This document shows positions 34,555 to 45,533 of a stretch of DNA of 64,000 nt, one piece after another. Made by a program: the position numbers and the translations under genes. The stretch is taken from the NCBI RefSeq assembly GCF_041381155.1, contig NC_091141.1, positions 26,742,828 through 26,806,827 of the forward strand, read 5' to 3'. Source of the DNA: Argopecten irradians. Taxonomy: Eukaryota; Mollusca; Bivalvia; Pectinida; Pectinidae. The first letter of the stretch is position 1; the number at the start of each line of letters is the position of its first letter. The notes under the pieces were generated by a model. It did not search any database. It was given only the letters and a program-made list of their open reading frames with translations, and was not told the origin of the DNA.

Positions 34555-36395
34555 AGTCCCTAAATTCGTCAGGGACCTTTTTTCGTCATGTTTACAATTT
34601 TGCTAATATCTCATAAACTATCGTGTGATTTCATAAAGAGTGTCGTCTGCCAAAGCAGATTTGATCAAGGAAGATTGGTCTTGCTTAAAAGCGAATGTGT
34701 ATTATAACCAAGTGATTTTATAAATACCATGTAGCAATATATCCCACAATGAAGGTATTTTCTTACGTCCATTTTAAATGAAACTTCCAAACAATACCGT
34801 CAGCGTTTGACTGTCCATGTGCACTGATCAGCTGTAGGTCAACTAGGGCTGCTGCGGTTAACCGGTATACTGGGGTATTGCAATGCACCACCAAAAAATA
34901 TTGTACTGCGATACAGTTTACCTGTACCGGTTTTTTACGATATATTTTCTTAGTATTATAATTTCATTAATTTGATATAATTAAAACGTCCTGTCATTAA
35001 AACAAAACCAGCAAGTTGTATTTGTTTTCCTTTCCGATAATATGAAGCCATGTGGGTATCCCTTTCGTTTTCATTCGATTCAGATGTCGGTCAAATGTTT
35101 GTAACTAACGTGTATAATGTTCAAATGATTCAAACATTTGCATGACGTTGAATATAAACAATATGACATTAGGCTAGTTTCTGAAATATTATCAAGCTGA
35201 TTCGCTCCATCAATCAACAATACCGGAATATCTAATTCTCTAAACACATTTAAGGCCCGGTGAATACATGGCTGCAGGGATTTTGCCAGCTTTTTCAGGC
35301 TTCATCGTCCGCCGCCATTTTCGATTTCCTACACGTGTCAAAACAACACTGCAAGCCGGTCAGCCCTTTGAAGTTTAATCACGATCGTAAGCTTATTTTG
35401 CCAGGACAATTGTACATAAATTTGTTCATCATTTAGGTTCAAAAGTGTAAATATTTGCAGACACTATCATGTTTAGTTATTGCATTATTAGGTTACGATC
35501 GTCTGTAACAGTTAGCCTAGCGTTTTCACAAACAGACTCGTATTTTTTTAAAACAAGAACACATTTGAACATTTTTGTTACTCAACAACATGGTTCAAAT
35601 CGATGTAAAACTACATAACATAGCACTGTATGTTTGTATAATGTAAAGGGTGTTTTTATTATGGAATATATACAAAATAGACAACACATATGTTAAGGTC
35701 AAAATATTGCAATACATATCACAATACAGTTGTTGTGTATCGCAATATATCGTGGTACGCTTCTGCCGTATCGCGGCAGCCCTAATGTCAAGAAAGTACC
35801 GGAAGCCACGTGTCTGATCATGTGATTAATATAGCCCAGATTTTGGGTTATTACAAATAATTTTGGTGATTCAACTAACCCGAAATTTTTGGTGCGGTAA
35901 TGTTTGAAACATAACGTTATTCTATGTAAACAGGTTTTCGACACCCTCCATGACCAATAGGTTTAAAGATTTAAAATTGATGAAACTACAAGAATTTTTC
36001 AGCTTAAACACAATCTCACAAGTGCCTGCTGCTCATCATTTATTTGGAATGATCTCAATTTTCGTAATAAGCGAAAGTCAAACAGCCCCCCCTGACGAAA
36101 ATAGGTCCCCATTTTGTCAGCCATCACCCAGAGACCGGCGGTTAGAAATCTTCCGTACCGCGATAGATAAATAACAAATTGATAGACAACTTGTTGCACA
36201 AGTAAAACAAAATATTATATATTTGTGTTGATAAAACTACTACATTTTATTTCTTGCTGGTTTGTTGATATCCGAGGGTATTTGATTATTTGAAAATCTA
36301 CACCTATGGGATGCATTCATGAGATAAAAGCAAAATTTTTAGCATGACGGAAACAAGTCCATGACCAAAACAGGTCCATGACGAAATTTGGGCTT
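34555..36395. mobile_element. Long-TIR element interrupted by a hAT-like insertion
   Basis: The left terminus contains CCCTAAATTCGTCAGGGACC, CGTCATG and ATTTTGCTAATATCTCATAA. The right terminus, read in reverse complement, contains CCAAATTTCGTCATGGACC, CGTCATG and ATTTTGCTTTTATCTCATGA. The inverted similarity runs about 80 bp. The interior holds the hAT-like element at 34844-35784. No transposase is visible. Confidence 0.65.
34844..35784. mobile_element. hAT-like non-autonomous transposon
   Basis: Left end TAGGGCTGCTGCGG, right end CCGTATCGCGGCAGCCCTA, so the ends are inverted and of the hAT type. Flanking octamers AGGTCAAC and ATGTCAAG match at six of eight positions, a decayed 8-bp target duplication, as expected for hAT. 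No transposase frame remains in 0.94 kb. Confidence 0.75.
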
Positions 36396-36540
36396 ATAGC
36401 CCTACTATAAAAAACCTGGAGGTCATTATTTCATGTAGAAACATCAGAGTTTTCTATCTGATATATATCATAACTTTTATGTTTTTATGTTGTTTTTCAT
36501 ATAATGCAGAAAATTGTCTCCCTTTTGTAACCTTATGAAG

Positions 36541-36609
36541 ATGGCTAAGCGAACTGCCACGTCAGAACTAACAGACCGGAACTGGGATCAGGAGGATGAG
36601 CCAGAGGAG
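36541..36609 (+). CDS. NUP50: NUP50 first coding exon, importin-alpha-binding N-terminus
   Basis: MAKRTATSELTDRNWDQEDE aligns with MAKRNAEKELTDRNWDQEDE of human NUP50. Donor GAG|GTAGCT, phase 0. Confidence 0.95.
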
Positions 36610-39600
36610 GTAGCTATGTTTGTAGAAATCTTAGAGAGAATTGATTACAAAAAATTAAATTAGCGATATTTACCTGCATGATCTGTGTTACAAAACATAC
36701 CCAATTAATCAATTATGATAAGCTTTAAGGCTGTCCATTTCCCATCATTAACAGTACTGTCTATAGAATTTTAGCTAAATTACTTAAATTATGGGGTTGG
36801 GATGGGGGATTTGGATATATCACATATGGTAAATGTTTGGTATTTTACACATATTGGTTCTGACTGTCATTTGTTAAAGGACATTTAGATGTATCAGACT
36901 ATAAAAAGGGTTAACATGTGTTTATTATTTTATTACTCTGGTGACTGCTAATTCAATAAAGCTCTTTGGTATATGAAACTTGCTGTCGTGTCGGTCTAAC
37001 CATTGACGATGACAGTGATGTACTGGCCGCGTAACTTGCACAATACTATTGCATACTGGGTTACAATATAATGCTAAACGTGAGTTGATTGGTTGGTGGG
37101 TGTGGCTTATATCGTATGATATGTGTGACCCATGTGTGATAGATCTATCCTGAACTCATGGGGTATTACCGTACTAATAAGAACTAGATCTATCCTGAAC
37201 TCATCGGGTATTACCGTATCCAAAAGAACTGCAGGATGTGTCCATACTTTCTATTAGGCCTACCTGCAGTTTTTACAACAGACGTTTCTTCAAAGAAAGC
37301 TCTGGCATTAAATGCGATAACGCAGTTTTCAAGAGCTGCTGTCCGTGTTTCAGCGGGGATAGACTGGATAACTTTTTGCGTCATCGCTAGCATATAATTC
37401 ACGGTAGGGAATGTGCGTCACAAACGTTAGCTAACCTGTTAGGCTACTTCGAGAACAACGCAATGGCTGCCGTGAGGCCCGCCTCGCGGTAAGTTACCTC
37501 TGTTTGTTTCTTTATCAATCAACTTCTTAAATATCAAAGTACTTTTAATTCACTACAGATTTTATTTATTCTATAAACTTAAGACTGCGTTGGTAATTTT
37601 GCTTGGGTTCCGATAAACAGCTAGCTGGGTTAAATGTCCCGCGTGCAGTCACATTCTTTATAATCTTGTGACAACCTCCTCTCGTAACATCAGTTTTTTT
37701 TTTTTTACTAATCTCATGAAAAAGATAATCCTTTAGTTTATAATGAAGATCAAGTAATTCACTACGAAGTTTACCGTCCGTCAGTACCCCGTTAGCATAA
37801 GATCTTCCACACACGTTTTTTTATCAGGCGCAGTCATATTGCCTTTCAAACTCTAGAACATTGTCAAATAAACTCCGCCCACTCGCTCTATCGCCTGACG
37901 TCGGGTAGGCTATCTAAACTCTGCCCCTCCAGACAATTGACAGAACCACTCGACCAGTTGACAATACTGTCGCTCAACATACCGAGGTATTACATCATTT
38001 ATTTTGTCAACGGTAAGACCGACACGACAGTAAGATGTTTTGTTATATTACCAGGCTGGGGAATTTGTACAGGCATCAACAGACATTATCAAACAGAGAC
38101 AGATCATAAAAGCAAAGCGAAAGAATAGCAGTATGGAGGTAAGATACAGCGTATAGCAAGCAAACAGCAGTACCGGTATATATATATAAAGCAAAAAAAA
38201 AACCAAAAAGATAATGAATAAATAAACAACAGCATAGATTATATACAGCAAGAAACAACAGTGTAGTTTGATGCAAGGAAAACTGTATATATCTGTATGG
38301 CATAATAAATGTATATAAAAAATTGTTTTCTGTATTTGATACAAAAAGAATGCTGGACGCTTAAAATTGGATAAAAAAACAAGTGGTGCATACCAGAATC
38401 TTTGGATAAGTCTTTTATAAAATCATTGCACAAAGTAAGCCAAAAATAAATTTGCAAAAAGAAATGAAATAAAAATACTTGAGGTTTTCATATATTTAGT
38501 CTGATTTAATTCAAAGTCAGTGAAAATGAGACTTCAATAACGTGTAGGGATGGTTATATATAGGGATGGTTAGTAGTAAAGATGTAAAAATCATCAGCAG
38601 TGAGAAATATAGAAAAAGCTTATAGAAATACCAAAATTATATGCCAAGATCAGGACATATATGGTACTGTAGTCAGAGAACAGATTAGGTTTTGTATAAA
38701 AAATAAACTTTTGATATTTATTTATATGTTTGGAGTCTGGAGGGAAATCCTTTTCCGGATTCTCTGGGTTCAGTTTCAAGCCAACAGCCACAAGTACTCC
38801 ATTCAGCTTCAATGTTAAATCAGTAACCAATGGTCAATCTGAAAAAAAGGAAACTTCTGAATCAGCAAAGGCAGACAAGGAAAGTAGTCCTGTTAAGGCA
38901 ACGTCAGCCAGTAATGGCAGCAATGGTAGCAATAGCTCAAGTCAATCGGAAAGTAATACATATTCAGAAAATCTACGAAAACTTAATGAAAGTGTGTTGT
39001 CATGGATACAGAAACATGTGGAAAAAAATGCATACTGTATTTTGACTCCAATATTTAAAGACTATGAAAAGCATCTGGATGAACTTGAAAAAGAAAAATC
39101 TGATAGTGCGGCTAAAGAAACAGCAAAGACAACACCTTCAAGCTCAACTGCAGGTAAGAAAAATGATATACTCCATGTACAGTGTAATTTGTCTAAATTG
39201 GTGTCACCTGAACCAGCATATTGGTCCAGGACTCGAATTTCAGGCTGTTTTACTTGCTTTTTACAAGTAGATATACCAGAATAGCAAGTGAAAAAATATG
39301 CATATGCTAATTTAGCAAGTGGTTTTTATCAGGGACACCTGTAAAGTAGTCAAAATGTATTTTAGAGAGAGAGAAAACAAAAATATTTTTTTTTGAAATT
39401 TGATTTATTTAAATTTTGAATTCATTATAAATTACTATTAAAAATATTAAAATTTAATTATTTATAACTAGTATTTTTCATTTAGATTTTTCATTTTAAA
39501 TTTACACCAAAATTTTGGAAAATTAATTCCCTTTCATTATTTTTAACATGATTATTAGTGAGATCCGGAAATTCTAAACCATTCCGGATCTAGTATTACA

Positions 39601-42600
39601 ATTACCCAAAATGGCGGCCATTACGATTGCAAAGCTTGTGACTTACACCTGAGTGTTAGGCCTAATTAACATTAAAAACGTGAGTAAATCATTTACAGTT
39701 CTTAGCAGAATTTGTCTTTTATGTAATGCTCACTAGCTGTTGTCACACAATTTATTGAAAGGTCAGAATTTTGTTTCCTAATTGGCAGTAATACACATAA
39801 GCCTTGTTACACACGTGAAATAAAGTGCCAAGCCAAATTAGAAAATACAGCCCCGGGCTGCTAATTAATTAGGATCAATGGGGTGCTGATCACGGAGTGT
39901 TCACATCCCTTTTGTTTGTTGAATAATCAAGCCAGTACCCCACTGCCTGGCATGGTATGTGGGCAAGACAAGGATCAGCAATTTAGTGACACAGTATACA
40001 GGTCTTGTATGAAATATGTGCCAAAAAATGGCTGACGCAGACACGTTAGACAGGGTGACTTAATATACAGGGTGACGCATAGGCAGGTTTGACTGTATAT
40101 GCATTTTGCCAATTAAATATCGCAGGTGATGAGCTATCCAGGCCCTCCTAGCCTCTTGCTATTGGTAAAACCATATATTTGCTAGAAACACAAACTTCTT
40201 GATCAGATGCTGAAAATGTTTTTCTGTTGACAGAAGTAAGTTCCACTGCACCACTGACCAGTAAACCATTCTCGTTTGGGACGTCTTCCACTGCCACATC
40301 TGGAAGTGGATTCAGTTTCAGCTCTAAAGCCTCATCAGAGAAGGAAAGTAATGGCGGTTCTACACAAGCCACTGGCTCAGGTTTCTCAGGATTTAACTTA
40401 CCATCAACTTTTGGAGCAAAGCCATCACCATTCTTTGCAGTTGGGCAATCATCAAATGCTACAGCTTCATCACAAGGTAGCCTTTTAATTCATTCACCCC
40501 AGAAGACACATTTAGGGTGTTCTAAATCAAAGACTAGACCAGTTAATAAATTTTCAGGGGTGAATATAGTTATGGCTTAGAAATTACCCAGGATATATAT
40601 CGTGTGGAAGAATTGATTACAATTGTTTTATCTGTTAAAATATGTCGATGCCCATGCAGTTGTTCAAAAGATAGTAATAGGCTATTCACAGGTTGTCAGC
40701 AGTTTTTACTGGACAAATTTTATAGAATTATGAAGTATTCATTTCTTAATACATATTTGTCCATCTTAAAGAAAATATAACCACTGGTTAATTAGCAGCA
40801 AATGAGAAAGGACAATTTTGCAAAAGCAGTCAAAATGTGAGTATTATAGTATAGGCACTTGACTAGTGAAATTTTCATTTTCATTTGCTGCAAAATCTGT
40901 GATTATATCTCCACTAGAATCAGTGAGTAAGAAAATCACCTCGCGAACAACTGGGCCCAGAATTTCCATGATTGTTCAGTTCATTCACTTCTTGCTTGAA
41001 ATTCTCTTCACAAATAAAGGATACAATTATCTCCCTTTCCACTAAGCTCTTAATATTTCCTGTATTTTCTAGTAAGTTATCATTCAGTTTATTATTTATT
41101 TGATTTTTATTTCTGTATCATACGAGTGATAATAAACACTTGTCTGTTTTAGATAATGAAGAAGAGGAGTATGTGCCTCCAAAACCAGAATCTACAGAGG
41201 TGAAGGAGGAGGGAGCCCTTCATACAGTCAAGTAAGTCTTCAATATTTGTTTAGAGGTTAATATTGTCTGTTAATTTAACTCATTCACTCCTGAAATTTC
41301 ATAATGAACTGTTCCAGCTATTGTTTAGAAGAGTTCAAATATATTTTCAGGGATCATTGAGTTAAATAGCCAGGTTATTGACTTTTCCTCTATTTCCTTT
41401 CTCTTAAAAAAATTGTTATCTTCATGTCATTTATGAAATTGAGTTCAATAAGTCAGAGTTGGTGGAACTCATCCTTGATATTTCAGGGGTTACTATCACT
41501 GTCTTCACATCCATGCCTTGACTATGTCATAGTACAACTGAAGAAAGTTCAGGAGTAAAATCTCACCAATCACAGAGTCTGGAGTATCAATGGTGCGGAT
41601 ATACCGATAGTGATAGTAACCTCTGGGCTATCAAGGGTGGTGGGACTAGATTCACCTTAAAACTTCTAGTTACCCGATCATGATTAAAAAATTTAAGTTA
41701 AGCATACTTTGATACATGGTGAAAAATCAAGAAAGTCCCTTCAATTAGATGGAGTTATACGGAAAGAAGTTAACAAGGTTTAAATGTATTTCATATGTAG
41801 GTTTTTCCCAGTAGAGCACATGAAAAAATTAAAGTGCTCAGTACTCTTGGAATTTGATAATAGAAGTTTGTTATTGTTACATAATTCTATTTTGCATGTT
41901 ACTAGGTTTTTCATTAGCTTAAAAAAATACTTTTAATATCGGCACATAAAGGAATTAATAGCATTGCCATTTGTATTGTCGCCACTGATTGGCTGAGATA
42001 AAAAAACCTTTACTTAGATATTTATATGATACATGGACTTTATACCAAATTAACAAACACCAAATATTATTGTGTTTTTCAGGTGCAAATTGTTTTATCA
42101 GAAGGCAGGTGCTTGGACAGAGCGTGGCGTTGGATTCTTACATCTGAAAAAGTCTAATGACAAGACGCAGTTGATTATACGTGCAGACACAAGTTTAGGT
42201 ATGAAATTATCCCCACCATTTAAAACCCTATAATGTGTGGTTGGTTGATCTGTCCGAACAGCTAATAAGGATGGCCTCCTCCATCTGTTATGCGTTTCAT
42301 AAGTGAAAATCTGTATGTTTTGGTAGGCTGTAGCTATATTTGTATTGTGTATTTTTGCAATTTTGCAAACTCTTGTCCATTTTATAGTGCATCTCACTGA
42401 AGCATACCGCCAAACAAAGGACAGCATATCCCACCTGGTCACATTAAACCGACATGGGATGAACCAGCTATCCCATTCTGTTAATGCTGAATTTTATGCA
42501 GGAGCAGAAAATTTTCTTTTTTATTAGCTCACCTGCCCAAAGGGGGGGTCAAATAGGCTAAAATCTTTAAATGACTTCCTGTTTAATAACCAAGAGGCAA

Positions 42601-43188
42601 AGAGGCCTCTAATGTGCTTAGGGATGATATAAATTCTTATTTACTCTTTTTGTTAAGTATGAACCATGTATGATTACCAGATTGCAGGTGAGCGATTCGG
42701 GCCCATTGGGCCCTTGTATTCTTTGGTGTGTCTTGTCTAGGTTAAGGAATACACATTTTAATTACCCAGACTGTTAAAAAGATACAAAATAGAATGAACC
42801 CTATAACTAATGGTGGTGTTTCCAAAAGCAACAGTGTGAAAAGTCGCATATCACAATATTGGTTTGAAATTATGTAAATAATTTTCTGAGAATATCTGGT
42901 TGAATATTGAGTTGAATATGCACCTGCCAAGATATGTATATTTAAAAGGAACATGTTATTGAATATACTCAGCCATATTTATTTACAGGGAACATCTTGT
43001 TGAATATACTCCTATCGAGCTCTTTGCCGATGAACAGACAAGGAAAGAATAACGTAAGCCTGATGTGTGTACCTAATCCACCCCTCAGCACCAAGGAAGA
43101 GCCCAAAGCTACAGCAATGCTGATCCGAGTAAAGTCAGCCGAGGAGGCTGACACACTGTTTGAGAAAATGAAGGAGCTAAGAGAGTAA
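36541..43188 (+). CDS. NUP50: Nucleoporin NUP50
   Basis: Exons 36541-36609, 38055-38138, 38736-39153, 40234-40476, 41153-41231, 42083-42198 and 42989-43188; 1209 bp, 402 residues plus TAA, all phases consistent. The human protein is 468 residues. Order: importin-alpha-binding N-terminus AKRTATSELTDRNWDQEDE; basic segment QRQIIKAKRK; NUP50 domain LSWIQKHVEKNAYCILTPIF (NUP153/chromatin-proximal region); FG-type repeats (PFSFG, SGFSFS, SGFSGF); acidic hinge EEEEYVPP; C-terminal Ran-binding domain with CKLFYQKAGAW, RADTSLGNILLN and KNNVSLMCVPNPP. NUP50 sits on the nuclear side of the pore and speeds importin-alpha/beta cargo release and recycling. An in-frame ATG at 36535 would add two residues; the one at 36541 fits the family start. 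The start exon is preceded by a splice acceptor, so the 5' UTR is split. Confidence 0.96.
36979..38035. mobile_element. TIR transposon in NUP50 intron 1
   Basis: Left end CTTGCTGTCGTGTCGGTCTA and ACCATTGAC. Right end, reverse-complemented, CTTACTGTCGTGTCGGTCTT and ACCGTTGAC; 26 of 30 positions agree. The 1.06-kb interior contains a 45-bp direct duplication (37141 and 37186) and an ATG-led exon-like stretch ending at a strong donor (37462-37488). Short reverse frames (37211-37402, 37566-37814) are unidentified. The element ends 19 bp before the NUP50 exon 2 acceptor. Superfamily unknown. Confidence 0.7.
38055..38138 (+). CDS. NUP50: NUP50 exon 2
   Basis: Acceptor TTACCAG|GCT, donor ATGGAG|GTAAG. 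AGEFVQASTDIIKQRQIIKA aligns with VGTFSMASEEVLKNRAIKKA of human NUP50; then KRKNSSME. The exon is too short to stand out as an open frame, but the family match is clear. Confidence 0.9.
38736..39153 (+). CDS. NUP50: NUP50 exon 3, NUP50 domain
   Basis: The acceptor TATGTTTGGAG|TCT has a poor pyrimidine tract. GGKSFSGFSGFSFKP gives GF/FSF motifs, a Ser/Lys-rich linker follows, then NESVLSWIQKHVEKN and CILTPIFKDYEKHLDELE, the most conserved NUP50 block. The donor GCAG|GTAAG ends in phase 1. Confidence 0.92.
39540..39620. repeat. Short hairpin with GATCCGGAA arms
   Basis: GAGATCCGGAAATTC and ATTCCGGATCTAG are inverted repeats around a few bases, followed by CAAAATGGCGGCCATTACG. It lies in a NUP50 intron. 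It may be a remnant of a mobile element end. Confidence 0.4.
40234..40476 (+). CDS. NUP50: NUP50 exon 4, FG-type repeats
   Basis: The exon continues in phase from exon 3 (G|AA gives Glu). It contains PFSFGTSS, GSGFSFSS, GSGFSGFN, STFGAKPSPFF, spaced FG/FxF motifs in a Ser/Thr/Gly-rich context, as used for transport-receptor contact. Confidence 0.9.
41153..41231 (+). CDS. NUP50: NUP50 exon 5, acidic hinge
   Basis: DNEEEEYVPPKPESTEVKEE leads into the Ran-binding domain, the usual acidic lead-in of this domain. Acceptor CTGTTTTAG, donor TCAA|GTAAGT, phase 2. Confidence 0.88.
41469..41640. mobile_element. Inverted-repeat element (CATCCTCGATACTCC type), copy 2
   Basis: Left CATCCTTGATATTTCAGGGG and TTACTATCACTGT; right GATAGTGATAGTAACCTCTG and GGCTATCAAGGGTGG; inverted over about 34 bp. 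This 172-bp copy is a compact version of the elements at 31355 and 45534. Located in a NUP50 intron. Confidence 0.7.
42083..42198 (+). CDS. NUP50: NUP50 exon 6, Ran-binding domain, first part
   Basis: KCKLFYQKAGAWTERGVGFL aligns with KCKLFYKKDNEFKEKGIGTL of human NUP50, then HLKKSNDKTQLIIRADTSL. Acceptor TTTTTCAG, donor TTTAG|GTATG. Confidence 0.95.
42526..42716. mobile_element. Short element with CTCACCTG/CAGGTGAG ends
   Basis: AGCTCACCTGCCCAAAGGG on the left and GCAGGTGAGC on the right are inverted. The right end continues into the palindrome GGGCCCATTGGGCCC. Compact and non-coding, in the last NUP50 intron. Family not identified. Confidence 0.5.
42989..43188 (+). CDS. NUP50: NUP50 last coding exon, Ran-binding domain end
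   Basis: GNILLNILLSSSLPMNRQGK then NNVSLMCVPNPP, matching GNILLNVLIPPNMPCTRTGK of human NUP50, ending KMKELRE and TAA at 43186-43188. Confidence 0.96.
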
Positions 43189-43814
43189 CAGAGTATCTGT
43201 GTAACATAAGGATATCTCATGATATGTGTGAATGGACGATTGGAAAAGATATGTGATCAATTTTGTGAAAAAGGAATATTGGAAAAAGATTTCTGACGAT
43301 TTTTGTGAAATGACTATTTGAAAAGATATTTAATAATGGGGATTTTTGCAACCATTAGAAGAGATATCAGATGATTTGTGTAAAATTACTATCAAATGAT
43401 ATATCTCATATTAAGATATGTCAGTCTAATGCTTTGTGTAAAATGATGACCTTGAGGATTTGTTTATAATAACGATTAGAGGAGATATCTGCTGGTGTGT
43501 GTAAAGGGAGTTTCAAAAGACTTGTGATAGTTTGTGTAAAATTGCTTAGGAAAGATATCTACTATTAAAACATGTACTAGAAGAGGAATCTGATGATTTC
43601 TGATGATTTGAATAAAACAACAACACGTACTAGAAAATAGATACGAGGATTTATGTAAAGTGACAGGGAGGAGATATATTCGGCGATATGAGTAAAACGT
43701 CTACACTGTAACAAGTATATCATACGAGTTATCTGGTGCTTTCATGTAAAAAAGAGTATGAACACCTTGGTTTTGTGTAGAACCGCTTTTACAGATGTAT
43801 CTGATGTTTCACAG

Positions 43815-44443
43815 AAGGACTATTTCATAGTGATATACTGTGTAAAGTGACTATAGATAGGACTATTTCATAGTGATATACTGTGTAAAGTGACTATAGA
43901 TAGGACTATTTCATAGTGATATACTGTGTAAAGTGACTATAGATAGGACTATTTCATAGTGATATACGTGAATACTGTTAAAGTGACTATATACTAGACT
44001 ATTTCATAGTGATATACTGTGTAAGTGACTATAGATAGGACTATTTCATAGTGATATACTGTGTAAAGTGACTATAGATAGGACTATTTCATAGTGATAT
44101 ACTGTGTAAAGTGACTATAGATAGGACTATTTCATAGTGATATACTGTGTAAAGTGACTATAGATAGGACTATTTCATAGTGATATACTGTGTAAAGTGA
44201 CTATAGATAGGACTATTTCATAGTGATATACTGTGTAAAGTGACTATAGATAGGACTATTTCATAGTGATATACTGTGTAAAGTACTAAGTGACTATAGA
44301 TACTATAGAGATAGGACTATTTCATTTTCATAGTGATATACTGTGTAAAGTGACTATAGATAGGACTATTTCATAGTGATATACTGTGTAAAGTGACTAT
44401 AGATAGGACTATTTCATAGTGTTATACTGTGTAAAGTGACTAT
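43815..44443. repeat. 43-bp minisatellite in NUP50 3' flank/UTR
   Basis: About 14 copies of a 43-bp unit containing AGGACTATTTCATAGTGATA and CTGTGTAAAGTGACTATAGAT, mostly identical, with a few broken units near 43960-44010 and 44283-44330. It lies between the stop codon and a possible poly(A) signal, so it may be transcribed. Confidence 0.9.
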
Positions 44444-44549
44444 TAGACAAACTACCTGATACTTGAATTGTTGTAACATGTTGGATTATTGAAAGATGCT
44501 TCTGACACATTGTTTATATTGATGACTTGAACTTGACAACTGATGCTTA

Positions 44550-44555
44550 AATAAA
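44550..44555 (+). terminator. Candidate NUP50 poly(A) signal
   Basis: AATAAA, 1.36 kb after the stop, after the minisatellite. Chance AATAAA hexamers are common in AT-rich DNA, so this is only a candidate. Confidence 0.3.
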
Positions 44556-44607
44556 ACATCATAAAGGAATGTCTGTATCTGATTCTTTTCACATCTTGGT
44601 AATTTTT

Positions 44608-44756
44608 AATCATCAAACTGTCTTCCTATGGAATCTATGGACTATATATATGCCAGAGCTTTGCAGAAAATCTTCATAATATGTGCTAGCACAGTATATA
44701 AGATAAAAGTTTGCAAAGCTTTGACATCTATATAAACCATAGATTCCATAGGAAGA
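44608..44756. repeat. Inverted repeat, 24-bp arms
   Basis: ACTGTCTTCCTATGGAATCT and ATGG on the left, CCATAGATTCCATAGGAAGA and TAGT on the right, separated by about 100 bp that also pairs in part (AGCTTTGCA and GCAAAGCT). A small foldback element. Confidence 0.65.
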
Positions 44757-44890
44757 TAGTTAAATACTATATTTACATTATTAACTAATTTTGGGGGTCT
44801 CTGTATAAATTTAATATTGCTTAAGTTAGACAGGGAAAACCATTTATCAACCACAATTTAATCCACAAGATTGAACAGCCATTTGGATTA

Positions 44891-45075
44891 TTCTAGCGTC
44901 CTATTAACGGTCAAGGTCGTTTAAGGATTTACCAGGTTGAGATGGTGGAAGAAAGCTGTAGTACCAGTAGAAAAACCACCAACCTGCGGTCAGTACCTGG
45001 CAACTGCCACACATGGGATTCAAACTCGCAATCCAGAGTTGGAGGGCTTGTGGTGATGTTGCCGCCCTATATACC
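44891..45075 (-). mobile_element. Meta-type SINE, degraded, minus strand
   Basis: It contains GCGTCCTATTAACGGTCAAG, GAAAAACCACCAACC, GTCAGTACCTGGCAACTGCC and CATGGGATTCAAACTCGC, matching the SINE at 55496-55708 along its length. The tRNA head is mostly lost. Confidence 0.7.
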
Positions 45076-45533
45076 GACGTTTCAACAAGTGGGACAATTG
45101 AGGTGAAGAGAATGCAATCAGAAGAGAAAGTTATTGTGTGACTCAGTTATTTTTGCTGAAAACAATGTGATAGGGACTGAAACAACATGTATTTCTCTAT
45201 TGGTTGCTTCATTCTGGTCTTTCAGAATTACTTCCCTTTGTTTCACTCTATTACAGGGAATATATATTGTAGACTCCAATGTCTTATAGAGGACCTATGT
45301 AATGTGTGGCAATGTGATTTTAAATCTATTAAACAAGTGCACTAATAATTTGTAGGAATTTTCTTTGAGTTTAATGAATTTCATTTTAGACATCCACTTA
45401 GCCACAAATGTTAAATATCATTTATTGCTACTTTTATTAATGTAAATATAAAGAATAACCTGTGTCTATGGTAAATTAGGTGGACTGAATAATGAATATG
45501 TGTATATATATATATATAAATTATACTTTACAG

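Larger units (their letters stand above)
30000..36509. other. Divergent spacer between PHF21 and NUP50
   Basis: Both start regions face this interval. It holds an inverted-repeat element (31355-31914), a TTAA MITE (32007-32412), a candidate NUP50 non-coding exon (to 33112) and a nested transposon pair (34555-36395). Open frames of 60-121 codons here, including 33578-33943, have no recognisable homology. Confidence 0.6.
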
